Origin: Fidelibacterota bacterium
GTDB lineage: Bacteria > Fidelibacterota > Marinisomatia > Marinisomatales > TCS56
Assembly: GCA_013203015.1 (NCBI GenBank)
Contig: JABMPO010000003.1
Coordinates: 1-7,376 of the forward strand
Direction of reading: 5' to 3'
DNA: 7,376 nt
In this document: in pieces, positions 7,060 to 7,376 of the stretch
How positions within the stretch are numbered: position 1 is the first letter of the stretch
How the letters are laid out: every line of letters begins with the position of its first letter
Translations under genes and position numbers: made by a program
The notes under the pieces: model-generated
Databases searched by the model: none
Told to the model about the DNA's origin: nothing
What the model saw: only the letters and a program-made list of their open reading frames with translations

Positions 7060-7376
7060 ATGAAAATTTCCGATAAAGCAGTTGTATCCATTAACTATAC
7101 TCTTACTGATGATGACGGAAAAATATTTGACTCCTCAGAGGGTGAAAAACCTTTAACCTACCTTCAAGGTGCAGGTGGAATTATTCCTGGCTTGGAAAAG
7201 GAATTAACCGGAAAATCTGTGGGCGATAAACTTCAGGTTACCGTCAAGCCGGAAGAAGGTTACGGACTATTTAAGCCGGAATTGCTGCAGGAAATGCCAT
7301 TAACCGCTTTTGATGGTATAGATGATTTGAAAGAAGATATGCAATTGCAGGCCGAGGATGAGAATGGTAATCCTCA
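7060..7376 (+). CDS. slyD: SlyD-like FKBP-type peptidyl-prolyl cis-trans isomerase, 3'-truncated by the window edge
   Basis: The frame runs from the ATG at 7060 to the window end, giving 105 complete codons without a stop. The sequence (MKISDKAVVSINYTLTDDDGKIFDSS...PLTYLQGAGGIIPGLEKELTGKSVGDKLQVTVKPEEGYG) matches the N-terminal half of the FKBP fold of SlyD. The following LFKPELLQEMPLTAFDGIDDLKEDMQLQAEDENG fits the 'insert in flap' chaperone domain. SlyD speeds proline isomerisation and holds unfolded chains; E. coli SlyD also binds nickel through a His-rich tail, but that part is outside the window, so metal binding cannot be judged. No signal peptide is seen, so it is probably cytoplasmic. 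The gene symbol is by family resemblance; other SlyD-type FKBPs are possible. Confidence 0.9.
   Translation, partial: MKISDKAVVSINYTLTDDDGKIFDSSEGEKPLTYLQGAGGIIPGLEKELTGKSVGDKLQVTVKPEEGYGLFKPELLQEMPLTAFDGIDDLKEDMQLQAEDENGNP

Overview
The window holds six genes and one mobile-type gene, all on the + strand. The organism looks Gram-negative. It has a gamma-glutamyltransferase with a signal peptide and a lid loop, and a CcmH-type cytochrome c maturation protein. Base composition is moderate, and most starts lack a clear Shine-Dalgarno; only the last gene has an obvious one. Weak ribosome sites, an alpha2-type glycyl-tRNA synthetase, a zinc-ribbon-free topoisomerase I and an unusual 'APCCW' CcmH together suggest an uncultured lineage near the FCB group (for example Marinimicrobia/Calditrichota-like). 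This placement is an inference and is weakly held.

Layout. Bases 1-1931 are the 3' part of topA (DNA topoisomerase I); its Toprim domain lies outside the window. Its stop overlaps the start of a ccmH-like gene (1928-2371) by four bases, and glyQS follows after 29 bases (2401-3744), so these three may form one transcription unit. Five bases after glyQS comes a REP-associated tyrosine transposase (RAYT, 3750-4340) that is visibly richer in A+T than its neighbours. A 144-bp noncoding stretch follows. Next are a Bax inhibitor-1 family membrane protein (4485-5237), a strong intrinsic terminator (5249-5294), a periplasmic gamma-glutamyltransferase (5333-7030) and the 5' part of a SlyD-like FKBP prolyl isomerase (7060 to the end).

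The most interesting signal is a GC-rich palindrome that occurs twice around the RAYT. One copy is inside the transposase reading frame (4006-4033), just after the codons for the HUH motif, and encodes the peptide TGTARHAHT. A second copy (4349-4377) starts eight bases after the RAYT stop and matches the first at 24 of 29 positions. Palindromes of this kind are the expected partners of RAYT enzymes, so the transposase gene seems to carry a copy of its own target family within its coding sequence.

The other genes are housekeeping or envelope functions: DNA supercoiling, cytochrome c maturation, translation, membrane homeostasis, glutathione or gamma-glutamyl peptide use, and protein folding. 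Apart from possible co-transcription they show no common pathway.
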